From Inia geoffrensis (taxonomy: Eukaryota > Chordata > Mammalia > Artiodactyla > Iniidae), in assembly GCA_036417435.1 (NCBI GenBank), contig CM070903.1:84747501-84811500 (forward strand): a stretch of DNA of 64,000 nt, read 5' to 3'. The translations under genes and the position numbers were made by a program. Positions 10,097-22,879 of the stretch are shown here, piece after piece (positions within the stretch are counted from its first letter, which is position 1; each line of letters opens with the position of its first letter). The notes below the pieces were generated by a model. It searched no databases. It was given only the letters and a program-made list of their open reading frames with translations, and had not been told where the DNA came from.

Positions 10097-13000
10097 ATGG
10101 TAATAGGAACACACATATCAATAATTTCCTTAAATGTAAATGGATTAAATGCTCCAACCAAAAGATGTAGACTGGCTGAACAGATACAAAAGCAAGACCC
10201 ATACACATGCTGTCTACAAGAGACCCACGTCAGACCTAGCTAGGGACACATACAGATTGATAGTGAGGGGATGGAAAAAGATATTCCATGCAAATAGAAA
10301 TCAAAAGAAAGCTGGAGTAGCAATTCTCATATCAGACAAAATAGACTTTAAAATAAAGACTATTAGAAGAAACAAAGAAGGACAGTACGTAATGATCAAG
10401 CGATCAAACCACAAAGAAGATAAAACAACTGTAAATATTTAGGCACCCAACATAGGAGCACCTCAATACATTAGGCAAATGCTAACAGCCATAAAAGGGG
10501 AAATCAGCAGTAACACAATCATAGTAGGGGACTTTAACACCCCACTTTCAACAATGGACAGATCATCCAAAATGAATATAACTAAGGAAACACAAGCTTT
10601 AACTGCAACATTAAGGTGGACTTAATTGATATTTATAGGACATTCCATCCAAAAACAACAGAATACACTTTCTTCTCAATTGCTCATGGAACATTTTCCA
10701 GGACAGACCATATCTTCGGTCACAAATCAAGGCTTGGTAAATTTAAGAAAACTGAAATCATATCAAGTATCTTTTCCGACCAAAATGCTGTGAGACTAGA
10801 TATCAATTACAGGAAAAAAACAGTAAAAAATACAAACACATGGACGCTAAATAATACACTACTAAATAACTAAGAGATCACTGAAGAAATCAAAGAGGAA
10901 ATCAAAAAATACCTAGAAACAAATGAAAATGAAAACACAATGACCCAAAATCTATGGGATGCAGCAAAAGCAGTTCTAAGAGGGAAGTTTATAGCAATAC
11001 AATCCTACCTCAAGAAACAAGAAACGTCTCAAATAAACAACCTAACCTTACACCTAAAGCAATTAGAGAAAGAACAAAAAAAAACCCCAAAGTTAGCAGA
11101 AGGAAAGAAATCATAAAGACAGATCAGAAATAAATGAAAAAGAAATGAAAGAAACAATAGCAAAGATCAATAAAACTAAAAGCTGGTTCTTTGAGAAGAT
11201 AAACAAAATAGATAAACCATTAGCCAGACTCATCAAGAAAAAAAGGGAGAAGACTCAAATCAATAGAATTAGAAATGAAAATGAAGTAAACTGACACTGC
11301 AGAAATACAAAGGAACATGAGAGATTACTACAAGCAACTCTATGCCAATAAAATGGACAACCTGGGAGAAATGGACAAATTCTTAGAAAAGCACAACCTT
11401 CCAAGACTGAACCAGGAAAAAATAGAAAATATAAACAGACCAATCACAAGCACTGAAATTGAAACTGTGATTAAAAATCTTCCAACAAACAAAAGCCCAG
11501 GACCAGATGGCTTCACAGGCGAACGCTATCAAACATTCAGAGAAGAGCTAACACCTATCCTTCTCAAACTCTTCCAAAATACAGCAGAGGGAGGAATACT
11601 CCCAAATTCATTCTACGAGGCCACCATCATCCTGATACCAAAACCAGACAAAGATGTCACAAAAAAACTACACGCCAATAGCTTTGGTGAATATAGATGC
11701 AAAAATCCTCAACAAAATACTAGCAAACAGAATCCAACGGCACATTAAAAGAATCATACACCACGATGAAGTGCGATTTATCCCAGGAATGCAAGATTCT
11801 TCAATATATGCAAATTAATCAATGTGATACACCATATTAACAAATTGAAGGATAAAAACCATATGATAATCTCAATAGATGCAGAAAAAGCTTTTGACAA
11901 AATTCAATACCCATTTATGATAAAATCTCTCCAGAAAGTAGGCAGAGAGGGAACCTACCGCAACATAATAAAGGCCATATATGACAAACCCACAGCTAAC
12001 ATCATTCTCAATGGTGAAAACATGAAACCATTTCTTCTAAGATCAGGAACAAGACAAGGTTGCCCACTCTCGCGGATATTATTCAACATAGTTTTGGAAG
12101 TTTTAGCCACAGCAATCAGAGAAGAAAAAGAAATAAGAAGAATCCAAATAGGAAATGAAGTAAAACTGCCACTGTTTGCAGATGACATGATACTATACAT
12201 AGAGAATCCTAAAGATGCTACCAGAAAACTGCTAGAGCTAATCAATGAATTTGGTAAAGTGGCAGGATACAAAATTAATGTACAGAAATCTCTTGCATTC
12301 CTATACACTAATGATGACAAATCTGAAAGAGAAATTAAGGAAACACTCCCATTTACCACTGCAGCAAAAAGAATAAAACATGTAGGAATAAACCTACCTT
12401 AGGAGACAAAAGACCTGTATGCGGAAAACTATAGGACACTGATGAAAAAAATTAAAAATGATACAAACTGATGGAGAGAGATACTATGTTCTTGGACTGA
12501 AAAAATCAACATTGTGAAAATGACTCTACTACCCAAAGCAATCTACAAATTCAACGTAACCCCTAACAAACTACCAATGGCATTTTTCACAGAACTAGAA
12601 CAAAAAATTTCACACTTTGTATGGAAACACAAAAGACCCCAAATAGCCAAAACAATCTTGAGAAAGAAAAACAGAGCTGGAGGAATCAGGCTCTCAGACT
12701 TCAGACTATACTACAAACCTACAGTAATCAAGACAGTATGGTACTGGCACAAAAAGAGAACTATAGATCAATGGAACAGGATGGAAAACCAAAGATAAAC
12801 CCACCCACATATGGTCACCTTATCTTTAATAAAGGAGGCAAGAATATACAATGGAGAAAAGACAGCCTCTTCAATAAGTGGTGCTGGGAAAACTGGACAG
12901 ATACATGTAAAAGAATGAAATTAGAACACTCCTTAACACCATACACAAAAATAAACTCAAAATGGATTAAAGACCAGACACTATAAGTGTAAGGCCAGAC

Positions 13001-13830
13001 ACTATAAAACTCTTAGAGGAAAAGATAGGCAGAACACTCTATGACATAAATCACAGAAACATCCTTTTTGACCCCACCTCCTAGAGAAATGGAAATAAAA
13101 ACAAACAAATGAGACCTAATGAAACTTAAAAGCTTTTGCACAGCAAAGGAAACCATAAACAAGACGAAAAGACAACCCTCAGAATGGGAGACAATATTTG
13201 CCAACTAAGCAACTGACAAAGGATTAATCTCCAAAATTTACAAGCAGCTCATGTAGCTCAATACCAGAAAAACAAACAACCCAATCCAAAAATGGGCAGA
13301 AGACCTAAACAGACATTTCTCCAAAGAAGATACACAGATTGCCAACAAACACATGAAAAGATGCTCAATGTCACTAATCATTAGAGAAATGCAAATCGAA
13401 ACTACAATGAGGTATCACCTCTCACTGGTCAGAAAATGGCCATCATCAAAAAATTTACAAACAATAAATGCTAGAGAGGGTGTGGAGAAAAGAGAACCCT
13501 CTTGCACTGTTGGTGGGAATGTAAATTGATACAGCCATTATGGAGAACAGTATGGAGGTTCCTTAAAAAACTAAAAATAGAACTACCATATGACCCAGCA
13601 ATCCCACTACTGGGTATATATCCTGAGAAAACCATAATTCAAAGAGTCATGTACCACAATGTTCACTGCAGCTCTATTTACAATAGCCAGGACGTGGAAG
13701 CAACCGAAGTGTCCATCGACAGATGAATGGATAAAGAAGATGTGGCACATATATACAATGGAATATTACTCAGCCATAAAAAGAAACGAAGTTATTTGTA
13801 GTGAGGTGCATGGAGCTAGAGTCTGTCATA
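10097..13830 (+). pseudogene. L1 ORF2 remnant (endonuclease-reverse transcriptase)
   Basis: ORF2 would start at the ATG at 10097 (MVIGTHISIISLNVNGLN, the endonuclease start). The endonuclease part runs to about 10870 with stops and shifts. The reverse transcriptase is still open over 11317-11748 (NKSPGPDGF) and 11824-12402, including [17 protein letters not shown] and the catalytic FADDM with FADD at 12175-12186. C-terminal segments follow at 12514-12798 and 13502-13726 (HCWWECK zinc-knuckle-like motif). At least three interruptions make it inactive, although the RT core reads cleanly. Confidence 0.9.
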
Positions 13831-13874
13831 CAGAGTGAAGTAAGTCAGAAAGAGAAAAACAAATACTGTATGCT

Positions 13875-13942
13875 GGGACTTCCCTGGCGGCGCAGTGGCT
13901 TAGAATCCGCCTGCCAATGCAGAGGACACAGGTTTGAGCCCT
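13875..13942 (+). mobile_element. Truncated CHR-type SINE head
   Basis: Only the tRNA-like head is present (gggacttccctggcggcgca to ttgagccctgtgtcagcc). It lacks body and A-tail and sits exactly where the large L1 breaks off. Confidence 0.85.
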
Positions 13943-15040
13943 GTGTCAGCCAACACAATCACTGTTTCTTCAACTCACCTGGTATGGGAAAAAATAGGTC
14001 TTTTAAATAAAAATAGCCACAATTTTACACTGGACCAGAATGGTGGGAAGCTGATAAGACATTGGTCATTTGCATCAAACTGATGTGATCCACTAGGTTG
14101 ACGTGGCTGTCCCCAGTGTGACATGTAAAGAGGTGAGCAAAATGGGACAGTTAGACAGCTGAGCTCAAAAAACTGTTTCATTATTTAAGTATTAAGTATT
14201 TCCAGGTCAAAAACACCTACTTTCCTATTATAAATAAAACTGCTTAAGACTACAAAAGTTGCTATATAAGGTCTGTCCCAGGATCCATTCAGGACAGTAT
14301 TCTGTCTCCAGTCTTACAAAGTAACAAGAGAAAGAATTTAGGATCAATCAGCTATTCTAAACTATGAACGCCCTGCTTCTATCCATTAGTGCAACAACTG
14401 GAGAGCTGGCTTTAGGTAGGTTTACCCTTCCTTTACCCGACCTCTTAAACATACTCTTTGTAGACTGAGCTATCTGGGAAGTTTACAGAGTTTGATATAT
14501 TTACGGTAAATTCTTCTTAAGTTGACAGAAGGTAGGCCATATAACATTCCAGTAACTTCCTTAGAGCCACTTTCAGACAAAAATCACTGGAATTATCTAA
14601 AGTGATCATTCTGACTCATATGACAATCTTGTTGTTTCAGTTGTGAAGCCATAAAAGTTTTCTTTCCAAGAGAAGCAAAAAGAGAAAAAAAAAAAGACTT
14701 GTCTACAAATAAGGGCTGAAAAGGAAAGAAAGGAACTGGACCAGATCAAGATTGTGTCAAACTCTTGGCCACAGTCACTGAGAATATATAAATTAAGCCA
14801 AATTTTGCACACTTCACTAAATAGGGATTTTTTCACTGGAGCTTTCAAAGCTGACAGCCAATCCTATGGGGATAAGTCTCATGCCTTTCTATCAAGAGCT
14901 GAGATTCTAGAAAGAAAACAAGTACCTTAAAACATAAGACATTTTTCAGAAAATTGGTTTTTCTTTAGTAACACTACATAATCTAGAAAATCTACCTACT
15001 TACAAAAATCTACCTATTGATGAAATTTTTCTGGAATTAG
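13943..15040. other. Non-coding, nothing recognised
   Basis: No exon or identifiable repeat seen on either strand. Frames are short and unlike known proteins. Confidence 0.4.
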
Positions 15041-15128
15041 ATACAGTGATGGTTGCGTAACTTTGTAAATATACTAAGAACAACAAACCAAAAAACCCCC
15101 CAAGTATTACACTTTAAAGGAGTGAATT
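15041..15128 (+). repeat. Old L1 3' end, left part
   Basis: The sequence 'gatggttgcgtaactttgta ... tacactttaaaggagtgaat' is an old L1 ending. It resumes at 16167 with 'tttacggtatgtgaattaga' and 'ctcaataaagg'. A younger L1 sits between the halves. Confidence 0.7.
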
Positions 15129-16166
15129 GTTTTTTTACATTGTTTATTTATTTATTAACATCTTTATTGGAATATAATTGCTTTACAATGGTGTGTTAGT
15201 TTCTTCTGTATAACAAAGTGAATCAGCTATACATATACATATATCCCCATATCTCCTCCCTCTTGCGTCTCCCTTCCACCCTCCTTATCCCACCCCCTAG
15301 GTGGTCACAAAGCACTGAGCTGACCTCTGTGTGCTATGCAGCTGCTTCCCACTAGCCATCTATTTTACATTTTGTAGTGTATATATGTCCACGCCACTCT
15401 CTCACTTCGTCCCAGCTTACCCTTCCCCCTCCCCATGTCCTCAAGTCTGTTCTCTACGTCTGTGTCTTTATTCCTGTCCTGCCCCTAGGTTCTGCAGAAC
15501 ATTTTTTTTTTTTAAGATTCCATATATATGTGTTAGCATACGGTATTTGTTTTTCTCTTTCTGACTTACTTCACTCTGTATGACAGACTCTAGCTCCATG
15601 CACCTCATTACAAATAAATCAATTTTGTTTCTTTTTATGGCTGAGTAATATTCCATTGTATGTATGTGCCACATCTTCTTTAACCATTCATCTGTCGATG
15701 GACACTTCGGTTGCTTCCACGTCCTGGCTATTGTAAACAAAGCTGCAATGAACATTGTGGTACATGACTCTTTTTGAATTATGGTTTTCTCAGGGTATAT
15801 GCCCAGTAGTGGGATTGCTGGGTTGTATGGTAATTCTATTTTTAGTTTTTTAAGGAAACTTCATCTGTTCTCCATATTGGCTGCATCAACTTACATTCCC
15901 ACCAACAGTGCAAGAGGGTTCCCTTTTCCCCACACCCTCTCCAGCATTTGTTGTTTGTAGATTTTTTGATGATGGCCATTCTGACTGGTGTGAGGTGATA
16001 CCTCATTGTAATTTTGATTTGCATTTCTCTAATGATTAGTGATGCTGAGCATCCTTTCATGTGTTTGTTGGCAATCTGTATATCTTCTTTGGAGAAACGT
16101 CTGTTTAGGTCTTCTGCCCATTTTTGGATTGGGTTGTTTGTTTTTTTGATATTGAGCTGCATGAGC
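15129..16166 (-). mobile_element. 5'-truncated L1 with perfect 15-bp target-site duplication
   Basis: Minus-strand L1 of about 1.04 kb: the 3' end (complement of 'aacatctttattggaatata') is at the left, and the end of ORF2 reaches 16166. The minus-strand frame at 15468-15755 contains MEYYSAIKRNKID, and 15842-16162 contains [12 protein letters not shown], both end-of-ORF2 sequence. 'ttaaaggagtgaatt' occurs at 15114-15128 and 16167-16181, a perfect 15-base duplication of the older L1 it interrupted. Confidence 0.95.
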
Positions 16167-16520
16167 TTAAAGGAGTGAATTTTACGGTATGTGAATTAGA
16201 ACTCAATAAAGGCATTATAAATAATAACAATGACAAACCCACTATACATTAACCTTAAACAGAAATCTATTTACAGATTATCCTTCCCCAAGTATGCGTG
16301 TACATGCTATGTGTACACTTGCAGGAGGTCAAGGCAGTCACCTGGGGAATCAACCTTAAGAAGACCAGTTCCTAATCAACATTTGGAAGACCAGAGGCAC
16401 GGACTGTTAACACTTTCAAATTCAGCTTTTTAATCAAATATTTCAGATATTCAAAAAAGGTATAAAATGATCAGCGAGAGGAACACAAGGAGGTTCAAAA
16501 GTATTAGTGATCTCCTATGT
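16167..16520. other. Old L1 3' end remainder, then unidentified sequence
   Basis: Positions 16167-16215 complete the old L1 ending that began at 15041. From 16216 to 16520 I see no gene or known repeat. Confidence 0.5.
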
Positions 16521-16738
16521 TTTTTAAAATTAATTAATTAATTTATTTATGGCTGTGTTGTGTCTTCGTTGCTGTGCACGGGCTTTCTCTAGTTGTGGAG
16601 AGTGGGGTCTAACTCTTCATTGTGACGCATGGGCTTAGTTGCTCTGCAACATGTGGGATATTCCCGGACCAGGGCTCGAACCCATGTCCCCTGCGTCGGC
16701 AGGCGGATTCTTAACCACTGTGCCACCAGCGAAGTCCG
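16521..16738 (-). mobile_element. CHR-type SINE with its own internal deletion
   Basis: Complement of a long-type CHR that jumps from the 'agtggggtctaactcttcat' block straight to 'gcttagttgctctgcaacat', so the middle is lost. 'tgatct' at both flanks may be the target-site duplication. Confidence 0.85.
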
Positions 16739-17880
16739 ACTGATCTATTTCTTAAGCTGGGTGATAGCTAAGTAGGTATTTGTTACTTTATTATTATTCT
16801 TTAAAACGTACCTCCTTATTATATGTGCTCTTTAAATACGATGTATTTCATAATTTTTAAAAACAAAACTTAAAAGAAATTATGTACATTCATATTATGG
16901 AATAAATCAGTTCCACTGTAATGTGACATATGCATTCCTAAAAATCACCACGCTGTATAAAATTGCATAACAAAAACCACAAGGCTTATAGGAAAAATGG
17001 GTTTGGGCCCAACACTCAAAAATTTTATCAGTGACATTAAGAAAAAAAGGGAATCAAATAAAAAAAGGAATCTAATATTGTAAAAATGGCAGCACAGTTC
17101 TACACATTAAATGGTTAAGAAATACCTAAGTGCTACAATAAACTTGGCAGTTTGCCTTGAAAAAGACCTCAAGTTTGCTTGTGAAAGTGGGCATTGAAAA
17201 GTTACAGCTTGTTGAGTTACCTTGAAGTGGTAATGAGGCTAATCTGAAATCAACAGAAAAGTTTAACACCAGATGTGGATGGGTGTGGCTCATAACACAG
17301 CAAACTGAGGTTGCTGGAGGATGTCTGAGGTGTGTGCCTGCATGTGGTTTGTGTATTTTTGCCATGGCTCAATTCAGCAGGTGGAGTTTTCTGCATTCAC
17401 CTAGCATCTCTTGCAGATGAAATCACGCATGAGCGAATGTGAAATTCACATTATACTCAAAATAGTTCCCTATTATATCAATTGCACTGCAACATATTCA
17501 TGTTTTCATATAGCAAAAATGTTCTGCAACGTAGCCATTAAAAAGGATGTGTTGTTATGGAAATACCTCTAAAATAAATTGTAAAGTGAAAAAAAGCCAA
17601 GGTGCACATGGTGTGTATACTTTGATTCTTTCTGTGTAAACTAGGGGAAATAGCAGAGAAACCCAAAAATATGCAGGTAGATGCCTGTGTAGGTTTTTCT
17701 GGAAGGATAAAAAATGATTTAACAACAGTTGCCTCTGGGTAGTGGTTTTGCTTTTCATTTTATTCCTGACTACAATGTTTGAATTTTCTAACCATGTACA
17801 TGCATTATTTGGGGGAGGAAAATGCCAAAAGGGTTTATGTCTCTTTCTGCTTTCTTCTTACTACTCTATATGTTTAAAAG
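16739..17880. other. Non-coding; 17400-17830 resembles an old LINE 3' region
   Basis: The block with 'tgtgtaaactaggggaaata', 'ttgcctctgggtagtggttt' and 'tttgaattttctaaccatgt' resembles an old L1-class 3' end, but I cannot name the subfamily. No exon seen. Confidence 0.4.
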
Positions 17881-18935
17881 ACACAACTACAGAGAATGTG
17901 AAACAACTGGAACGTTCATGCATTGGTGGTGGGAATGCAAAATGGTACAACCACTTTGGAAAACAGCTTGGGAGTTTCTTAAAAAAAATTTAAAATTCCC
18001 TACCATATGACCCAGCCATTCCACTCCTAGGTATTACCCAAGAGAAATAAAAGCCTATGTCCATACAAAAACACAAATGTTCACAGCAATGTTATTTGTA
18101 ATAGTCAAAAACTAAAAACAACCCAAATGTCCATTAGTAGGCAAATGGATGAACAAATTGTGATATATCCATACAATAGAACATACTCTTCAATAAAAAA
18201 AATTAACCAGGGACTTCCCTGGTGGCACAGTGGTTAAGAATCTGCCTGCCAATGCAGGGGAGATGGGTTCAAGCCCTGGTGTGGGAAGATCCCACATGCC
18301 ACGGAGTAACAAAGCCCGTGAGCCACAACTACTGAGCCTGCACTCTAGAGCCTGTGAGCCACAACTACTGAAGCCTGTGTGCCACAACTACTGAGCCCAC
18401 GTGCCACAATTACTGAAGCCAGTGCTCCACAACAAGAGAAGCCACCGCATTAAGAAGCCCGCGCACCGCAGCAAAGAGTAGCCCCCGCTCAACCCAATTA
18501 GAGAAAGCCCACACGTAGCAACAAAGACCCAAGGCAGCCATAAATAAATAAATAAACTTAAAAAATAAAAGAATTAACCAATACATGCAGCAACATGAAT
18601 TAATTTCAAAATGATGCTGAGTGAAAGAAGCCAGCTTAAGAAAAAAGTATATACTACAATGGTAACATTTATACAAAGCGCAAACTAGTCTATAGTGACA
18701 GAAACCTGATCAGTGGTGGTTGTGGTATGGGGCAATGATGGGGAAGGGAGAGAGAAGGATCACAAAGGGGCATTAGAAAAATTGGGGGGATGATGCATAT
18801 GTTTACTATCTTGATTGTGGTGATGTTTTCACAGATGCATAAATACGTGAAAACTTATCAAATTATACACTTTATATATGTGCAGATTGTGGTATACCAA
18901 TTGTACCTCAATGAAGCAATTTAACCACACACACA
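17881..18935 (+). repeat. Old L1 (L1M) 3' part, split by a SINE
   Basis: Starts with the ORF2 end (minus the reading frame): 'cattggtggtgggaatgcaa' and 'ccagccattccactcctagg'. It continues after the SINE with 'catgaattaatttcaaaatg' to 'gtacctcaatgaagcaattt'. Confidence 0.8.
18210..18571 (+). mobile_element. CHR-type SINE, long form
   Basis: Starts 'gggacttccctggtggcaca', ends '(taaa)n cttaaaaaataaaa'. 'aattaacca' flanks it (18201-18209 and 18572-18580), inside an old L1. Confidence 0.95.
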
Positions 18936-20000
18936 TAGCTATTAAATATAGACTGTCAAAAAATGTATAAAGAATACACAATGGTGGGCTTCCCTGGTGG
19001 CGCAGTGGTTAAGAATCCGCCTGCCAATGCAGGGCACACGGGTTTGAGCCCTCATCTGGGAAGCTCCCACATGCCACGGAGCAACTAAGCCAGTGTGCCA
19101 CAACTACTGAGCCTGTGCTCTAGAGACCACGAGCCACAACTACTGAGCCTGTAGGCCTAGAGCCCTTGCTCCGCAACAAGAGAAGCCACCACGATGAGAA
19201 GCCCAGGTACCACAACGAAGAGTAGCCCCCGCTCGTCCCAACTAGACAAAGCCCGCGTTCAGCAACAAAGACCCAATGCAGCCAAAAATACATAAATAAA
19301 ATAAATTTTAAAATATAAAAAGAATACACAATGGGAGCGCTCATACATTGTTGGTGGAAATGTAAAATGGTGCAACTGCTTTGGAAAACAGTTTGGCAGT
19401 TCCTCAAAAAGTTAAACACAGAATTACTATGTGACCTAGCAATTCCACACCTAGGTATACATTCAAAAGAACTAAAAACATATGTCCACATAAAAACTTG
19501 TATGTATGTGAATGTTCATAACAACATTATTCACAATAGTGAAAAAAATGGAAGCAACTCAAATGTCAAGTGATGATTGGATAAACAAAATGTGATATAA
19601 TCATACAACGTATTATTAAGCAATAAAAAAAGAATAAAGTACCAACACATGCTACAACACCGATCAACTTTGAATATATCATGCTAATTAAGTGAAAGAA
19701 GCCAGACACAAAAGGCCACATGTTACATGATTATATTTCTATGAAATGTCCAGAAACAGGCAAATCCATAGACACAGAAAGTGGCTGCCAGGGGATGAGG
19801 GGAGGAGGGAACTGTGACTGACTGCAAATATGTATGGGGTTTCTTTCTGGAATCATGAAAATGTTATGGAATTAGATGGTAGTAATGGTTGTACAACCTT
19901 GTGAATATACTAAAAAAAACACTGAATTATACACTTTAAAATGGTGAATTCTATCTTATGTGAATTGTGTCTCAATGAATAAGTATACACTCAAATAAAC
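18936..20000 (+). repeat. Second old L1 3' part, split by a SINE
   Basis: After the SINE, ORF2-end text resumes at 19330 (cattgttggtggaaatgtaa) and runs to the L1M ending 'tacactttaaaatggtgaat' and 'tctcaatgaat'. A separate copy from the one at 17881. Confidence 0.8.
18985..19320 (+). mobile_element. CHR-type SINE, long form
   Basis: Head at 18986, tail in '(cataaataaaata)'. 'agaatacacaatgg' occurs at 18971-18984 and 19321-19334, a perfect 14-base target-site duplication. Confidence 0.96.
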
Positions 20001-20844
20001 TAAATTAGTTTAAAAAAACAAAATAAATAACAATCACCAACATATCCACAACTCTGTAAATAAAAACATTATGAATAAAGTTGAAGCTCCTGCCCCTTGG
20101 CATTCTGGTCACCGCCAGCCTTCATTACCACCACATAACAGGTCTCTCCCCACACTTACCCCAAGCTCACTCTTCAGATAAACAGAATAAACAATCCTTG
20201 GTTAGGAGAACTAGTCCTTCTACCTCTCCCTGCCTACAGTCATCAAAGTTCACATGCTTGAACTTCTCCTAATTACCTTCCAACGGGTTCACATTTCATC
20301 CCTAACTTCTCTCTGCTTACTGAAATGCTATTCATCCTTCAAGAATCAAAATAAATTCCAATTCATCCATGAAGTGCACCCCAGCCTTCAAAAAATTTTT
20401 TTCTAACTCCCACAGAACAGATGGTATAGAAACAATCTGCTTCATAAGTCTTGTTTTCTATGAGGGAAAAGTGCACCAATGCTGACCCTCACCCTCCATG
20501 CAGTGGCAGTGTAGAAAACAGACTGAAAGGGGGGCAGGTTTAGTTAAAAGCAAGGAGGTGGGGGCCAATTTAAGGAGATGGCAATGAAGAATTCTATTCT
20601 GCATGAGCAAATGAGAAGAGAGGAGGATCAAGTATTTCTTGGAATCTATCCTAAGGAAATACTCTCAAGACTGGTGATATACATCATACATGGGCTGTAC
20701 TTAACAGATCTACAACTTAAATATTAGTTCTCCACTTTCTATATATTTAGAATATAATAAAAAACTTCATAATAAAAAACTGGAAATAGTCCGTAGCAAA
20801 TTACAGTGTATCCATTGAATGACTATAAAGGAATTTTAATATGG
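20001..20844. other. Non-coding; 20075-20400 L2-like
   Basis: The stretch with 'tgaaatgctattcatccttc' and 'catgaagtgcaccccagcct' resembles an L2 3' region on the plus strand. The remainder is unidentified. Confidence 0.45.
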
Positions 20845-22490
20845 GAAGATATGTAGAAAACCCTAAAGATTCCACCAAAAACCTGGTAGAATAAATTAAT
20901 TCAGCAAAGTAGCAGGATACCAAGTCATCACATAAAAATCAATTACATTTCTATACACAATGAACAATCTGAAAAGGAAATTACAAAAATATTTCCATTT
21001 ATAATAGCATCAAAAAGAATAAAATACTTAGGAACTAACCAAGAATGTAAGAGATGTATACAATGAAAACTACAAAATATTGCTGAAAGAAATTAAAGAA
21101 GACAAATAAATGGTAACACATCCCATTTTCATGGACTGGAAGACCTAATATTGTTAAAAAGTCAATAGCACCCGAAGCCATCTACAAAGTCAATGCAATA
21201 CCTACTGAAATCTCAATGACATTTTCTGCAGAAATAGAAAAACCCATCCCAAAATTCATATGGAATCTCAAGGGACCCTGAATAACCAAAAAAATCTTGA
21301 ACAAGAACAAAACTGGAGGACTCACACTTCCTGATTTCAAAACTTACTAGAAGCTACAGTAATCAAAATAGCGTGGTACTGGCATAACACAGATATATAG
21401 ACCAATGGAATAAAATAGCCCCAAAATTAACTCTTGCATATATGCTCAAATGATCTTTGGCAAGGGTGCCAAGACCACTTAATGGGGAAAAAAACAGTCT
21501 TTTCAACAAACAGTGCTAGGAAAACTGGATATCTATGTGGAAAAAAATGAATTTGGACCCCTAACTAATGCCAGGTACAAAAATTAACTCAATATGGATC
21601 AAAGACCTAAACACAAAACTTAGAACTCAATTCAAAATGGGCAAAGGATTTGAACTGGTATTTCTCCAAAGATATACAAATGGTCAATAAGCACATGAAA
21701 AGATATTCAACATCACTAATATTAGGGAAGTACAAATCAAAAACACAATGAGATATCACCTCACAGCCATCAGCATGGCTACTTTAGAAAAACAAAACAA
21801 AAAGCAGAAAAGTGTTAGCAAGGACATGAAGAAACTGGAACCCTCGTGCATTGGTGGTGGGAATACAAAATGGTGCAGCCACTATGGAAAACAGTGTGGC
21901 ACGTCCTCAAAAAATTAAAAACAGAATTACTGTATGATCCAGCAATTCCACTTCTATGTAAATACCCCCAAAGAACTGAAAGCAGGGACTCAAACCGGTA
22001 TCTGGGCACCCACATTCCTAGGAGCATCATTCACAAGAGCCAAAAGATGGAAGCAACTCAATTGTTCATCAACAGATGAATGAAAAAATAAAATGTGATA
22101 TATACATACACTGGAATATTACCCAGCCTTTAAAAAGGAAGGAAATTGAGACATATGCTACAACATGGATGAACCTTCAGTACATTATGCTAAGTAAAAT
22201 AAGCCAGTCACAAAAAGACAATTGCTGCCTGAATCCACTTATATGAGGTACTCAAACTAGTCAAAATCATAGAGACAGAAAGCAGAATGGTGATTGCCAA
22301 TAGCTGTGGGTAAGAGAAAATGAGAAGTTTAGTGTTTCTGTTTTACAAGATGAAAAGAGTTGTGGAGACGGATCATGGTGATGGCTGCACAATGATATAA
22401 ATGTATTTAATACCACTGAACTGTACACTTAAAAATGGTTACAGTGGTAAATTTTACGTTGTGTGTATTTTACTACACCTGAAAAAAAGT
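20845..22490 (+). repeat. Old L1 (L1M), ORF2 3' half plus 3' UTR
   Basis: Begins in the reverse transcriptase thumb area (gtagaaaaccctaaagattc; 'gtagcaggataccaagtcat') and continues colinearly through the ORF2 C-terminus (21846-22079: [15 protein letters not shown]) to 'ctgtacacttaaaaatggtt'. Many stops; clearly old. Confidence 0.85.
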
Positions 22491-22859
22491 ATACATAGGA
22501 GTTAAATGGTAAGTATGCTTTTTCCATTATTAACCATGTCCTTCCTGATGGAGCACAGGTAATAAACTCATTTATTCCCAGGGGGTGAGGAATGGCGACA
22601 CACATAAGGGGGAAAATTCTGTTAGCTCTCTATCAGGCTACATATTTTTAGTATCTAGATAATTCTTGACAATTAGAAAGTCAATCAGGAAAAAAACACA
22701 AATAAAAAGACGCACAAAGGACAGGAACAGAAATTCACAAATGGCCAATAAATGTGAAAAAATGTTCAAACATACTAGTAATCAAGGAATGAAACATTAA
22801 AGACACAATTTTTCATCTATTAAATTTAGTTTGGGGGGAGATGAAAATAAGGTGTCTTG
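22491..22859 (+). repeat. Further L1M ORF2 fragment (about 22660-22850)
   Basis: 'cacaaatggccaataaatgt' and 'aatcaaggaatgaaacatta' match the L1 ORF2 C-terminal part. The sequence at 22491-22659 is unidentified. Confidence 0.55.
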
Positions 22860-22879
22860 AACAAGGGGCACTTGTTTCT

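Larger units (their letters stand above)
7435..13874 (+). mobile_element. L1 with complete-looking 5' end, 3' end missing
   Basis: It has a GC-rich 5' UTR starting near 'gtggagtcaagatggcgtac', an ORF1 region (from 9073), an ORF2 region (from about 10097) and then stops at 'acaaatactgtatgct', inside the 3' segment. The consensus would go on for roughly 450 bases, as seen in the copy at 6116-6605. Instead a 68-base SINE head follows at 13875 and then unrelated sequence. L1 copies usually lose the 5' end, so loss of the 3' end suggests a later deletion. Both ORFs carry stops and frameshifts, so it is dead. Confidence 0.92.
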
